DNA of 64,000 nt from Prorocentrum cordatum (taxonomy: Eukaryota > Sar > Dinophyceae > Prorocentrales > Prorocentraceae): NCBI GenBank assembly GCA_963575745.1, contig CAUYUJ010000899.1:43910-107909 (forward strand), given 5' to 3'. Positions 11,610 through 22,140 of the stretch are shown in pieces. Within the stretch, counting starts at the first letter, position 1. Each line of letters starts with the position of its first letter. Made by a program: the position numbers and the translations under genes. The notes beneath the pieces were generated by a model. It searched no databases. It saw only the letters and a program-made list of their open reading frames with translations, and was not told where the DNA came from.

Positions 11610-11760
11610 AGGAAGGTACCGACACCGCTACTCCCCGGGTCTCTCTCAGGATGCGTACTGACCCGAGCTTCGGGGAGAATCCAGCCGTGGAGACGAGTGC
11701 GCTCCAGGACGAGCAGCGGTATCGGTACTGCCACTCCTTTGACGAGGAGAAACAGCTCAA
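11610..11760 (+). repeat. Dispersed repeat family D, copy 1
   Basis: Contains ACCGCTACTCCCCGG, a CTGACC box, CGGGGAGAATCCAGCCGTGG and GACGAG. The same order occurs at 12620-12725 and 31290-31440 on the plus strand and at about 24530-24650 on the minus strand. Length is about 100-150 bp. It could be a short retroposon, but no terminal structure is visible. Confidence 0.6.
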
Positions 11761-11814
11761 ATCATCATGGGTAAGCTGGGAGAAGCAAGCGTCACAAGAG
11801 ATGCCACGAGGCGA

Positions 11815-11955
11815 GAAAGAGAGAGAGAGAGACATACACATATTTGTGTGTATGTATGTATGTATGTATGTATGTATGTATGTATGTATGTATGGATGGA
11901 TGGATGGATGTATGGATGGATGTATGTATGTATGTATATATGCACATACAGAGCG
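11815..11955 (+). repeat. GTAT/GGAT microsatellite
   Basis: (GA)n then (TATG)n with GATG variants. Encodes only simple repeats. Confidence 0.95.
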
Positions 11956-11999
11956 AGAGAGAAAGAGAAAAACAAAAAATGCCGACATGACGCCGAGCA

Positions 12000-12615
12000 C
12001 GAGAGCCGACATAATGAGGAACGACAGAAAGCGCGGGATATGAGGAGACCGCCGAGCCGAGGGAAGAAACGTGCATCGCACAGCAGAAGAAATCAAGCAT
12101 GTGCTCAAGGCTCCTCGAACTCTGCATCCTCGTGACGCTTGGTCACCTTGCGGAGCGACGACAGGGCGGAGCTCATCTCCTTGACCTCTTGATCAATTCC
12201 AGAGGGACTGTCATCTCGCAACTCCGATGACGACCTCTTGTGCTTCCACTAAAAACGATGAATGAGGAACGAAGCCTCGATTCGGACACCCAGAAGCGCC
12301 TGGGTGTGCGAGGAGCCCTACAGGAACAACCATGGAAGGAACTAAGGAACAGCGAACCCCTTCCGACCCCGAGCTGTTACCTGTTTTCTTGGCTGTACTC
12401 CATGCTGCGTGCACCATGGGTTGATGCGATCATGTAAACCAGGCCTGGCGGGCCAATAGTGCACCTGCCTGCCGAGCACGCCAGTACTTATGGAACTGAC
12501 ACAGCCATAGATTCAGCTCCAACTGAAAGCAAGGGAAAGCAAGGTGTGGACAACGTTGGCGAGGATGAGTATTCCGTCTCCTGCACTGCTGCATGCCCAT
12601 GAGTGTATCTGCCAG
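12000..12615. other. No gene seen
   Basis: Mixed sequence between microsatellite and dispersed repeat. Short ORFs on both strands have no recognisable features. Confidence 0.3.
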
Positions 12616-12619
12616 TTAT

Positions 12620-12725
12620 GGACCTCTCTGGGGGCGCGGTCTGACCAGGACTTCGAGGCGAATCCAGCGGTGGCGACAAGAGCCTCCCAGGAGGCCGAAG
12701 AAGGGGAAAATGGGCGAAATGGCAA
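12620..12725 (+). repeat. Dispersed repeat family D, copy 2
   Basis: TCTGACCAGGACTTCGAGG, then GAATCCAGCGGTGGCGAC and AGCCTCCCAGG match the 31290-31440 copy closely. Downstream, two ~60-bp direct repeats (CGGCACGAC, CGCACCGCCCTCACGAGAGG) occur at 12790-12850 and 12875-12935. Confidence 0.65.
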
Positions 12726-13318
12726 AAGTGTGGATAGCTTTCCTCCTCTGGGAGAGGTCCCTGAAAAGCCGTTCGACTCGCTTCACGCTAGTCCGGCCGT
12801 CCGCACGACAGTCGCACCGCCCTCACGAGAGGGAGCATCGGGGGCCATCCCAAGAAGCCAGGCAAGCTAGCCTTGCCGTCGGCACGACGACCGCACCGCC
12901 CTCACGAGAGGAATCATCGGGGGCCCTCCTAAGGAGTACCCTGGGCAAGGCGCGCTCCCTCCACGAATCTGCCCTCTCTCTGTCGCCCAACCCTCGCAAA
13001 GGACTGACGGAAATTAAAGACAGCCATTTGAATCCACCATTCGTTGTTACCTACATGAATGGAGATAATTACTTGTGAAGAGCGATGTGCAGAAGTGGTT
13101 GGGTTCTTGGCGGGCATGCTTCGGGATAGATTGCACAATCAAGCCATGAGGCCAATCAAACCAGAAGCGCGGACTTCCCGCGAAGAACACGCTCTGCACG
13201 AGCCCGAGGAGATGGCTGTCTACATGGTGTTGGTACGATCGTGAATGCATGGTGGGCGAAGTATGTACGAACTTGTCGCTTTGAGTACAGTCAACCCGTA
13301 TCATAAGAATGCGCGGTG

Positions 13319-13460
13319 AGGATGCAAGGGCATTGGAGGCCTACGCGAACGTTTTTCGAACGAGGCTGGCCAGCGAAAGTCGCTACGTATGGGCCGAAGG
13401 GGCAAGGATGCAAGGGTGCATCTGGGAAGGTTGCCAGTACTTACTATGCGGGTGGACTGT
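13319..13460 (+). repeat. Dispersed repeat family E, copy 1
   Basis: Blocks CATTGGAGGCC, GGCCAGCGAAA, AAGGATGCAAGGGT, GGAAGGTTGCC and TGCGGGTGGACTG recur in the same order at 16105-16245. The pair is about 140 bp and clearly homologous though diverged. The flanks 12940-13318 and 13461-13935 hold no supported gene. Confidence 0.65.
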
Positions 13461-13939
13461 AAGAGGCTTGCTTGCGTTGACGTAGACTTGATGCGACTGC
13501 GGGGAAGGTTCACAGCAACTTGCTTCCCATACAGCAGCTACAGCGACACTCACAGCCAGACCATGTGTGGCGCGCTCTTCAAGGAACCTCTGGAATGCCA
13601 GGACGCGCAAATAACACACGATCGTGGGAGCAGATTGCACCGCGCAAATTGGTCCAGCGGCAGAGTGCGACAACAGACCAGGAGCGTGGACATCACACGT
13701 ATGGGAATGAGGACCCTTAGGGACGATCGCTAGAGCCCTGGGCAAAAGCTCAAACATTCGAAATTGCGAATGCGATACTTCAAGCACGAGAACATTCCTA
13801 ACCCGCATCTAATTATCAGAAGCATGGGCCCAAACAATTCAAACAAGGCGGCGTGCCAATGGACTCTTCCCCAATCAGTGCTTGCACTGAAGGGGTCCTA
13901 GCGGAAGTTGAAAAATTTGGCGAGTTCCTCGTCGATTTT

Positions 13940-14060
13940 GGTGGCAGGCGGGGTTCCTGGGTTCCCGGCTCCGGGTTCCTGGGTTCCCAATGATTTGGTT
14001 CCGGGCCGATTTCGGTGCTGGGTTCTGGGTTCCCGGCTCCGGGGTTCCCGGTCGATCTCC
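13940..14060 (+). repeat. Degenerate GGTTCCTGGGTTCCCGGCTCC repeat
   Basis: Units of about 15-30 bp built from GGTTCC and GGGTTCCCGGCTCCGG repeat across 120 bases. Confidence 0.8.
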
Positions 14061-14074
14061 TCAGCGAAACCCAA

Positions 14075-14690
14075 TCATGCGACGTCCTGATTTTTTTCAG
14101 GACGGCGTCCCCGGACATCCCGACCCTTTCCCCGGGACCGGTTTTTCATCCTGAATAATTTTTTGACGGTCACGAGGCCCGGCGAGGGCCCCACGAGGCG
14201 GAAACGGCCGAAAACCCGCCGTCCGGATGTTTTTACGACGCGATCATGTCTGGGAGCCATCCACTGATTGGGTTTTTTTCTCTGGTGTAACTGACTTACA
14301 ACGATCGGCTGCTGCACGACGGCGAAGTTGGATATAGGATCCGACCATGTGGCGTGAAAATATGCAAGTCTTTTCTGACACAGCCGCCAGAGTCCATGCA
14401 GAAGACAGGCACATCCATACATTATTGTTGCCATCATAATGGCATTTAATATCCAGACCCGATCGCGTAAGGAGTGCAATCGGAAAAGAAACTCTCGTGT
14501 GAATGGCATTCGTTCCAAGCGGCTTGGAGACGTTGGTATATCACAGTCTCATGTGGTTGCAGAAAGTAAGCTGCCAGCCGAGATAATCCCACCAGCCCTC
14601 TGGGGGTAAGTGGTCTAGCACAACTACCTTTTCCCTCTTGCAGAAGCCCCCTTCCTTTCAACCAGGGGTACCCTCCCCCGCCTCCCTTCC
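14075..14690 (-). other. Minus-strand ORFs of doubtful coding status
   Basis: Minus-strand frames at 14075-14518 and 14446-14700 give fairly protein-like text, the first with a hydrophobic segment around AIMMATIMYGCACLLHGLW. They are out of frame with each other and have no motif, splice signals or second copy. I do not call a gene. Confidence 0.2.
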
Positions 14691-14699
14691 CTGAGGTGT

Positions 14700-15260
14700 G
14701 TCGTGTCCACCCGCCATGTGTCAGGGGATCCTCCCTAGCCAGGGATGGCTCCAAGCGGCCCTCCGATGCTCCAAGGTGGCTCAAGATGGCCACGCTGGCT
14801 CAAGATAACTTCCAACGTACCTCCAAGAGCCCAAAGAAACCCACAAGACGAATCCAAGTGCTCTCGGAGCCCCCAAAGGGCTCTCCAGAGGTGCCCTATC
14901 CTTGAAACACGGTTGGGAAATCCACACGTTTCTCCGTCTCGCCGTTTCGCTTCCGACGGGCGTCGGAGGCCTCAAGATGGTCCCAAGCTGACCCAAGAGA
15001 GCTCCAGGAGGGTCCGAAGAGGCCCCCGAGGACGGCCGCAAGAGCGCCGCAGAGCGCCCACGAGGGGCGATGTTAAGGGCTATGGAGGGGAGACCTGAGT
15101 TGAGGAACCCTCGTCTTTGCATCGGCGCTCTCCAAGATGGCCCAAAGAAAGAGTCGTCCAAGACCCACCAGCCGAGCCACAAGAGGGCCCCAGGACTCTC
15201 AAAGCAGCCACGAGAGGGTTCCGAGGGGGCCCCGAGGGAGCGAGTTCCTCAAGAAGACGC
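14700..15260 (+). repeat. Degenerate CCAAGA-type repeat
   Basis: Many units related to TCCAAGATGGC and CCCAAGAG about 10-15 bp apart. The same motif dominates 42.77-48.75 kb and 49.6-49.95 kb, so it is a window-wide low-complexity theme rather than coding sequence. Confidence 0.7.
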
Positions 15261-15274
15261 CACGATGTCTGGCA

Positions 15275-15410
15275 GAGTCCTAGTCCTCGTCCTCGTCCTC
15301 CTCGTCCTCCTCTGCTTCCTCCTCCGCCTCGTCCTCGTCTTCCTCCTCCTCGTCCTCGGTCTCCTCCTCCTCGTCCTCATCCTCGTCCTCGTCCTCCTCG
15401 TCATCGGCCT
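15275..15410 (+). repeat. TCC/GTCCTC pyrimidine-rich tract
   Basis: Interrupted GTCCTC and CCTCCT units. The 15420-15890 stretch after it shows no gene. Confidence 0.9.
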
Positions 15411-16104
15411 GCTCGCGAGCATTCGTTTAACCAGCTGTCTTCTGCCTGGGCATCATTTCTGAATGGGCTGGTAGGGGTACGCGAAGCGCCAACAACTCTC
15501 AGGCTCTAGCGCCACAACAGCGGTCATGTTTCAATCTCGGTAGATGCTCTGACAACTTGCAGCGCGGCCACGACACGGACTGCGAAAACGCTGGACTGAA
15601 GGCTTCTGATGGGGATACTGGGGAACTATCGGCTACACACAAGGGTGATCATGGGCAAGAGTGACCCTTTGTGCGCGGACAGAGGGGGCGCAAGGTGGCC
15701 AAAACCAAGCGCGAATCAGCCGCTGTCGCATCGCGCTCAGCGATCGGGGGGACCCCGATGAGCCCGCACTCAAGGTCGCTCTGGCGAACGCCACTCTGAC
15801 GTGTAGTCGAAACCGGACGGGTGCCTATACTGTGAATCCCCGGACCTCTGCAGGGGTGGCCTCCTCAGGAGGCCCTCCAGGCGCACTCGCCGAGCGGCAT
15901 CGGGCGCCTCGCCTCGCCTCGCCCTCTCTCTCTCTCCAGAGAGAGGCTCGGCGACCTCGGCCTCCGGGACCCTGGCGAAGAAGCGGGCCAGGTCTGTCCT
16001 CCTGAGCTGGCGGTCCACCTCGGCAAATCGCCGGCGCGACGACGACCACGACCACCTCGACTATACAACTCAGTCGACCCATGTCGTGAGGACGCGGGAT
16101 AACG

Positions 16105-16245
16105 ATGGAAGGGCCTTGGAAGGCCATTTCGAGGCGTTTCGAGCGGGGCGCGGCCAGCGAAAATGGCCAAGGCTGGACCGAGGAGGTAAGGATGCAAGGG
16201 TAACCTCAGGAAGTTGCTCATCTTTACTTTGCGGGTTGACTGCAC
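16105..16245 (+). repeat. Dispersed repeat family E, copy 2
   Basis: Partner of 13319-13460: CCTTGGAAGGCC, GGCCAGCGAAAATGGCC, TAAGGATGCAAGGGT, GGAAGTTGCTC and TTGCGGGTTGACTG in the same order. Confidence 0.65.
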
Positions 16246-16334
16246 GACTACCTCAACCACGATCGTGACGACGGCGGCGACGAACGACGGACGCAACAGA
16301 TTTCGAAACCCCTTTTCCCCCTTCTCGGGGATCT

Positions 16335-16580
16335 ACTGACCCGGGTCAATCCAGACCCGGGTCAATCGTGGATTAAGTTTTTAGGTTTCATTTTTTTTTT
16401 GCCATTTCAAATCCGGTCGAATTTGGTTGGGCAATTGTTGGGGCATGGGTAAAGTATTGGAAATTTTCTCTGCGGTAAGCAATGGAATCAATATTATATA
16501 TATATACACATAATATCTAGATTTAATAGGTTGGGCCGTTGTTTCTTGAACCCGCGCCGCCACGCAATTAAATCCAGATT
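16335..16580. other. AT-rich island with duplicated ACCCGGGTCAAT palindrome
   Basis: ACCCGGGTCAATC occurs twice at about 16340-16370 (the ACCCGGGT core is self-complementary). A TATATA run and ATCTAGATTTAAT follow near 16490-16530. The ATCTAGATTTAA motif returns at 19500-19570. Confidence 0.5.
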
Positions 16581-16619
16581 TCATTTTTCCAGCGAGTGCG
16601 ATTCTATCGCGCGGTCTCT

Positions 16620-17110
16620 ATCATGCTATTCTGAAACGGAGCCTTTCGGGGTCTCCGCGTTTCGGGCTTTTCAGGTCTGACTCTGTCGTGTCTGAATGTT
16701 CTGGTCCTTCGGTTCTGGGCCTTTCGGGTCCGACTTGTTTTCTCATTTCTCGGGTTTGAATCGTTGGATCTGAATTGTTCCTATGCTTTTCGGGTCTGAA
16801 TATTCTGGGTCTGAGTCTGGCGGGTCTGCGTTGCTTTGTTCTGTCATGGGGGTCGTTTTTTTTGTGTGCGCGTGTGTGTGTGTGTGGGGGGGGCTTTTTT
16901 CGGGCCTGACTTTCCGTGCGTTTCTGGTCTGAGTCTTCCACGTGGGTTGTTCTGATTCTTTTGGTCTGAGCCTTTCGGGTTTGAGTTGTTTGCTTTTCTG
17001 ATCTGAGCCGTTCTGGCCTTCGGGCCTGAAGATTTGATCTTTCGTGTTTGGGCTACGTTCCCCCCGGGTCTGAGTCTCCAGGTTATTCTTTCATGTCGAT
17101 GCATTTCGGG
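16620..17110 (+). repeat. TTTCGGGTCTGA-type degenerate minisatellite
   Basis: About 20 diverged units of roughly 20-26 bp built on TTTCGGGTCTGA. The plus strand is T/G-rich and C-poor. A (GT)n run sits at about 16865-16885. Confidence 0.8.
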
Positions 17111-17164
17111 CCTGACCCTTTCGCATTTGTCTCGTCCGACGCTTCCATGTCTTCGTGCTTTTAT

Positions 17165-17335
17165 ACATGATGGCCGTGAACCGAACCGAGAACCGAGAAC
17201 CGGCCCCCGAACCGAACCGGCCGAACCGGACCGGTCCTCGACCCGAACCGGCCGAACCAGACCGCGCCAGCCTCTGACCCGAACCAGCCGGACCGAACCG
17301 GCCCGACGAACCGAACCGGCCGAACCGGACCCCCC
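17165..17335 (+). repeat. ACCGAACCGG-type repeat
   Basis: Repeated ACCGAACCGGCC and GAACCGAG units. A related repeat occurs at 51200-51315. Confidence 0.85.
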
Positions 17336-18112
17336 CTCGGGGCTGGAGGGGCGGGGGGGCCTGACCCCCCCTCAGGACGGCGGGGATCGGAGGGGGCCTG
17401 ACCCCCCCTCAGGACGCGGCGGGGGCGGGGGGGGGACCTGACCCCCCTCAGGACCTGACCCCCCTCAGGGCCCTCTTGCAGCCTTGCGGGGCCCGCCTGG
17501 GAGGCCCAGGAGCGCCCCAAGCGGGCCCCGAGAGGGCCCTTACCGCGCATGTCGTGCGCATGTCGTGGCCCTGGGGCCCAGGACGACGACGACGTGCGCA
17601 CGACGTGCGCCCTTGGGTCCTTCTTGGGGCTCTCTTGGAGCCATCCCGGGCCCTCTTGGGGCCTTGCGGGGCCCGCCTGGGAGGCCCAGGAACGCTCCCA
17701 GAGGGCCCCGAGAAGGCCCTTAACGCGCATGTCGCGCGCACGTCGTGGCCCTGGGCGGGACCTGACCCCCCTCAGGACGGGGCCTGAAACCCCCTCTCAG
17801 GACCTGACCCCCCCTCAAGACGGAAGGCGAAGGCACCGCGGGACCTGGCCCCCCTCTCAGGACGGACGGCGCCGCGGGACCTGACCCCCCCTCAGGACGC
17901 ACGGCGGCGCGGGCCGCAGGACCCGACCCCCCCCCCCTCCCCCCCCTTTCCCGGGACCTGACCCCCCCCCCCCCCCCGCCCCCCTTCGGGACCTGACCCC
18001 CCCCTCGGGACCTGACCCCCCCCATCGGGACCTGACCCCCCCCTCGGGACCTGACCCCCCCATCGGGACCTGACCCCCCCCCCTCGGGACCTGACCCCCC
18101 CCATCGGGACCT
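17336..18112 (+). repeat. GGACCTGACCCCCC minisatellite running into the gap
   Basis: Units of about 18-24 bp, GGGACCTGACCCCCCC(A/T)C. At 17470-17755 two longer near-copies of about 195 bp (GGGGCCCGCCTGGGAGGCCC and following sequence) are embedded. The array meets the N run, so its true length is unknown. Confidence 0.9.
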
Positions 18113-18212
18113 NNNNNNNNNNNNNNNNNNNNNNNNNNNNNNNNNNNNNNNNNNNNNNNNNNNNNNNNNNNNNNNNNNNNNNNNNNNNNNNNNNNNNNNN
18201 NNNNNNNNNNNN
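18113..18212. other. Assembly gap, 100 N
   Basis: Exactly 100 N, a conventional placeholder for a gap of unknown size. It cuts the OTU-domain coding sequence on one side and the C-rich minisatellite on the other. Confidence 0.99.
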
Positions 18213-18849
18213 ACCACGCCCCGAACATCTCGGGGAACTGCTTGAAGTATTTGCACACTTCTGCGCGCAGCTGCGCGTGCGCGAGGTCCAGTCCGGCGGT
18301 TGCGACGAGCGCGTGGAACTGGCAATTGCCGTCGCCGGGGGTGTCAATGCGGCGAAGGCCTTTCTCGCGGAGACGCGGAATGATTTGCTCCAGGCTCTCC
18401 CGCGCGCGGCGGTTGTCCTTGTGGAACGACTCTATGCGGTCTTGGGCGGCCCTGTTGTACTCGGCGTCGTAAGTCTCTTGCTTGGCAACGCCCTTGAGGG
18501 CCCAGTGTAGAGACCGGATGAGCTGTCCCAGCGCGTTGCTCTTGTCACCCTTGGCCATCTCATGATGCTGCTTGCAATAATTGCCCCAATGGCGCGGTCG
18601 CTTGCAACGGCCTTGCTCTCCGACCCTTGCCATGCAAGTGTTGTTCGTGTCCTTGTCGAGGCTGGTAGCGCTGCCGAGGAATGCTAGATCGGTTGGGGCC
18701 GCCGGGCAGGAGGGTAGGTCCTGCAGCAGCGGCCGCCTCTGGGCCCGCGCGGCGGCGCCGTCGGCGGCGGCCGGGGCTGAATCGCCGGGGCCCGACGCCG
18801 GCAACGCAAGACGCGGCGGGCCCATCATGCGCTTCATCGCCTCGGACAT
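18213..18849 (-). CDS. OTU-domain cysteine protease (putative deubiquitinase), N-terminal part
   Basis: The minus-strand frame starts at ATG 18847-18849 and runs 212 codons into the gap. Residues 1-65 are Ala/Pro-rich. Residues 72-96 hold a Cys/His cluster (C72, C82, C92, H95, H96; NYCKQHH), which could bind zinc. Residues 100-165 are helical and charged. Then comes RRIDTPGDGNCQFHALV (D173-C176), the Asp and catalytic Cys signature of OTU peptidases, followed by the expected LRAEV helix. The catalytic His lies in or beyond the gap. OTU enzymes cleave ubiquitin or ubiquitin-like conjugates; the substrate here is unknown. The frame is open further upstream, but only through a 22-bp minisatellite, so the ATG at 18849 is the better start. 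The Cys/His cluster is my reading, not a named domain. Confidence 0.75.
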
Positions 18850-18917
18850 TCTCGCCTGAGGGGCGCGCCCCTTGCGGCCGCTGGGTTTCGAGTTCGCCGG
18901 GCCTCCGGGCACCTCCA

Positions 18918-19415
18918 CGGCTTTTAGAGCTTCTCTCTCCACGGCTCTCTCAGAGCTTCTCCACAGCTCTCTCAGAGCTTCTCCACGGCTCTCTCGGACC
19001 CCTTCAACGGCTCTCTCCGACCTTCTCAACGGCTCTCTCGGACCCTCTCAACGGCTCTCTCATGCCCTCTCCACGGCTCCCTCAGAGCCTCTCCACGGCT
19101 CCCTCAGAGCCACCCCACGGCTCCCTCAGAGCCACCCCACGGCTCCCTCAGACCCTCCCAACGGCTCCCTCAGAGCCTCTCCACGGCTCCCTCAAAGCCC
19201 CTCTGCGGCTCCCTCAGAGCCGCTCCACGGCTCCCTCAGAGCCACTCCGCGGCTCCCTCAGAGCCTCTCCACGGCTCCCTCAGAGCCTCTCCACGGCTCC
19301 CTCAGAGCCACTCCGCGGCTCCCTCAGAGCTCCACGGCCCCCTCAGAGCCCCCCCACGGCTCCCTCAAAGCCCCTCCACGGCCCCCTCAGAGCCTCTCCA
19401 CGGCTTTACGGAGCT
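18918..19415 (+). repeat. 22-bp minisatellite upstream of the OTU gene
   Basis: Units of GAGCCTCTCCACGGCTCCCT plus CA, exactly 22 bp in the clean part (unit starts at 19261, 19283, 19305). It begins about 70 bases upstream of the OTU start codon, in its promoter region. Confidence 0.95.
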
Positions 19416-19439
19416 GGAGCCGCGAGGGCGCCACCACAC

Positions 19440-19580
19440 AGCAGATCAAGTAAATCTCGATTTAATTGCTTGTGCTGCTGTCAAACACAAGAAACAATTA
19501 CATCTAGATTTAAATGTTTGGAGTCCGAAATCTTGAGGATCAATTCGAAAAGTATTTAATCTAGATTTAATGTGTTTAAA
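19440..19580. repeat. AT-rich island with repeated TCTAGATTTAA
   Basis: Motifs CTCGATTTAATT, ATCTAGATTTAAA and ATCTAGATTTAAT stand within 120 bases. They share the motif with 16515-16530. AAATCTAGATTT is self-complementary. Confidence 0.6.
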
Positions 19581-19599
19581 ACCTTGATTCACTTGATTT

Positions 19600-20195
19600 T
19601 CTCTGCCCGAGTACTTTAAAAACACTTCCCGCGCTGATGAAAACCGCGTGGGATATTATTGGAGCGCGTTGCGCGCGCGCGCGGCGCGCGAGATGCCCCC
19701 CACGGGGCACGTCGCGTCGGCGTCTCGCGCGTAGCATGCCGGGCCAGGGTATCACAGAGACGCGCGGGGGGCGACGGGGGCTCGCTTGGCGCGCCCGCAA
19801 TGCCGCTGCTGAGCCAGCGAGGGCGCGTCTTTCCCCTCGGTTTCCCGGCGGAGCTCGCCGCGATGAGGGCGCGCCGCCGCCCCCAGCCCCCGCCGGCGCA
19901 ACGCGCGCACTAGGCCGCTATTCTGAAGACGCGCTGGCGGAAACATCCACGCGCGGGCGACCGCGCGCTCGCGCTGCCAACCGCGCATGTTTCGACCGCC
20001 ACGGCTTTGTCTCACTCAGCAACCGCGAAAACGAAACGGACAGATCGGTCTTGGCACGCGTCGAAGAGAGTCCCACGCCCGCGCCCCGCCCGCCCGCCCC
20101 CCCCCGCCGCGCGCGCGCCCCCCCCCCCCCCCCCCCCTTCCTAAAACAAAAATTAGCCTGGCGATGGGCCCAAGCAGATGCAGCTACGAGTACCG
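19600..20195. other. No gene seen; CpG/GCGC-rich
   Basis: Very GC-rich, with GCGCGCGC runs at 19670-19690 and a C homopolymer at 20118-20137. ORFs on both strands look like composition artefacts. Confidence 0.4.
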
Positions 20196-20199
20196 CGCG

Positions 20200-20995
20200 G
20201 TGGGTACCATTCTCGGTGGAACACCTGATGGGGCCGCGAAGCACGCGAGGGGCGCGCCGAAACGGGCGGCCCAGGCGCGCGCAGGAAGTTGCACTGGCGA
20301 CTTCGGCAGAGCTCCCTCTGGCGCAACAAAACGCGCGATGGGGCGTGCCTGCATGGGCGAACGCAGCCACTGAGGCCTTCGGAGGAGCTCCCGGCAGGGC
20401 CACGAAACGCGCGAGGGGCGCGCCGAAATGGGCATGAGGTGGGCGGGGGGCCGCACGTGGACATCGCCACTGGGGCTTGTCCGAGGAGCACCACGAAACG
20501 ACAGAAAGGGTGCGCCGACGCGAACATCAGGTGGGCGGGGGGCCGCGCATGGACATGGCCACTGGGGCCTTCGGTGGAGCTCCCTGCAGGGCCGCGAAGC
20601 GCGCGAGGGGCGCGCCGAAATGGGCATGGGGCGCGCGGGGCGGCGCGCGGGCATGGCCACTGGGGCCTTCGGTGGGGCCCCCTTGGCGGCCGCGAAACGC
20701 GCGCGCAGCGTGCCGAATGTGCGCAGGGGATCGCGTGCGGACATGGCCACTGCGGCCTTCGGTGGAGCTCCCCGCGGGCCGCGAAGCACGCGGGGGCGCG
20801 CCGACATGGGCGGTGGACATGGCCACTGGGGCCATCGGCGGAGCCCCCGATGGGGCCACGAAGTGCGCGAGGGGCTGGCCGACGCGGGCGCGCGACGGGC
20901 GGCGGGCCGCGCGTGGACATAGCCGATGAGGCCATCGGTGGAGCTCCCGATAGGACCGCAATCCGCGTGAGGGGCGCGTCGGAATTTACATTCGG
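20200..20995 (-). repeat. 90-bp satellite, array 1 (inverted orientation)
   Basis: Units of about 76-98 bp such as GCCACTGGGGCCTTCGGTGG, then AGCTCCC, GGGCCGCGAAGCGCGCGAGG and GGCGCGCCGAAATGGGCATG. This is the reverse complement of the array at 27.5-28.85 kb, but more diverged and GC-richer. Unit starts near 20558, 20656, 20746 and 20822. Confidence 0.85.
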
Positions 20996-21104
20996 TGGGC
21001 GGGGTGCCCATGCGCAATGCCATGGCAGCGCCCGAGGTGCCGGGCGCCAGCGCGCGCGCGCGCGGTGCATGAATTTTCACACCGCAAGCGGCCACGTTAA
21101 TTAA

Positions 21105-22140
21105 CTCGAAAACCCAGTGGCCAAAACCCGATGGAAATTTGCATCCTCTGATCGGCAGGCGCGACCATCTCAGCGTGCTGTATATGGAAGCGCATGCGCG
21201 ATGGCAGGCGCCCATGCGCGCGCGCTCGCGGCGTGGCGCATGCGTTTCTAAATGATGTGTGGTGTTGTCCAATCAGAAACCCAATGGTCAAAACCCAATG
21301 TAAGATTTCATTCGCGGAACGGAAGTCGCAGCCGCCATAGCATGGCCCATATGTAAAGGTATAAACGACGCAATGCCAGCGCTCAAGGTGCCAGGCACCC
21401 ACGCGCGCGCGTGGCGAGGTGCATGCGTTTCTACGCCATGGGCGGCGATGTTAAGTCGAAAGCCCAATGGTCAAAACCCAATGTTCCCTGATCGGAAGGC
21501 GCGGCCATCCCAACGCGGTGAGAACGCGTGCGCAATGCGACGCCGGCGCGCGAAATGGCAGGCGCCCACGCGCGCGGCAGGGTGCATACGTTTCTATAAG
21601 TTGGGCTGCGATGTCTACTCTGTAACCCAATGGTGAAAACCTGAAAAAATGCATCATTCTCGGATCGTAAGGCGCAGCCACCAGAACATGGTGAATAGGA
21701 AAGCGCATGCACAATGCAATGCCAGCGCGCGAGGTGGCAGGCGCCCGCGCGCTCGCTCGCTGGCAGCGTGGCGCTAGCGTTTCTACGCCATGGGCGGCGA
21801 TGTTTATTTGAAAACCCAATGGTCAAAACCAATGCAAAATGGCATTCTATCTCAACGTGGTGCATATGAAAACGTATACGCGATGCAATACAAGCGCGCG
21901 AGATGGCAGGCGCCCATGCGCGCGCGCTTGCGGCGTGGCGTCTACGATTCTATACAAAGGGCTGCGATTTTCAAATCGGAAACCCTGTGGTCAAAACCCA
22001 ATGTTGGATTTCATTTTCAGGTTGGAAGGCGCAGCCATTTCAACATGATGCATGTGAAAACTTATCGACTCTGCAAATGCCAGCGTGCCAGATGCCAAGC
22101 GATCACGGGCGCGCGTGCGCGCGCGCCGTGGCGCATTGGT
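21105..22140 (+). repeat. ~165-190-bp satellite, about six copies
   Basis: Each unit contains AACCCAATGGTCAAAACCCA, a segment with AAGGCGCAGCC, GGCAGGCGCCCACGCGCGCG and GCGTTTCTA. The anchor motif occurs near 21111, 21278, 21461, 21623, 21813 and 21981. Spacing alternates between about 165 and 187, which hints at a dimeric higher-order unit. Confidence 0.85.

Noticed and set aside
14075-14518. 147-codon ORF with a hydrophobic helix
   Set aside because: No motif, splice context or second copy; its second half overlaps GGTTCC-type repeat sequence.
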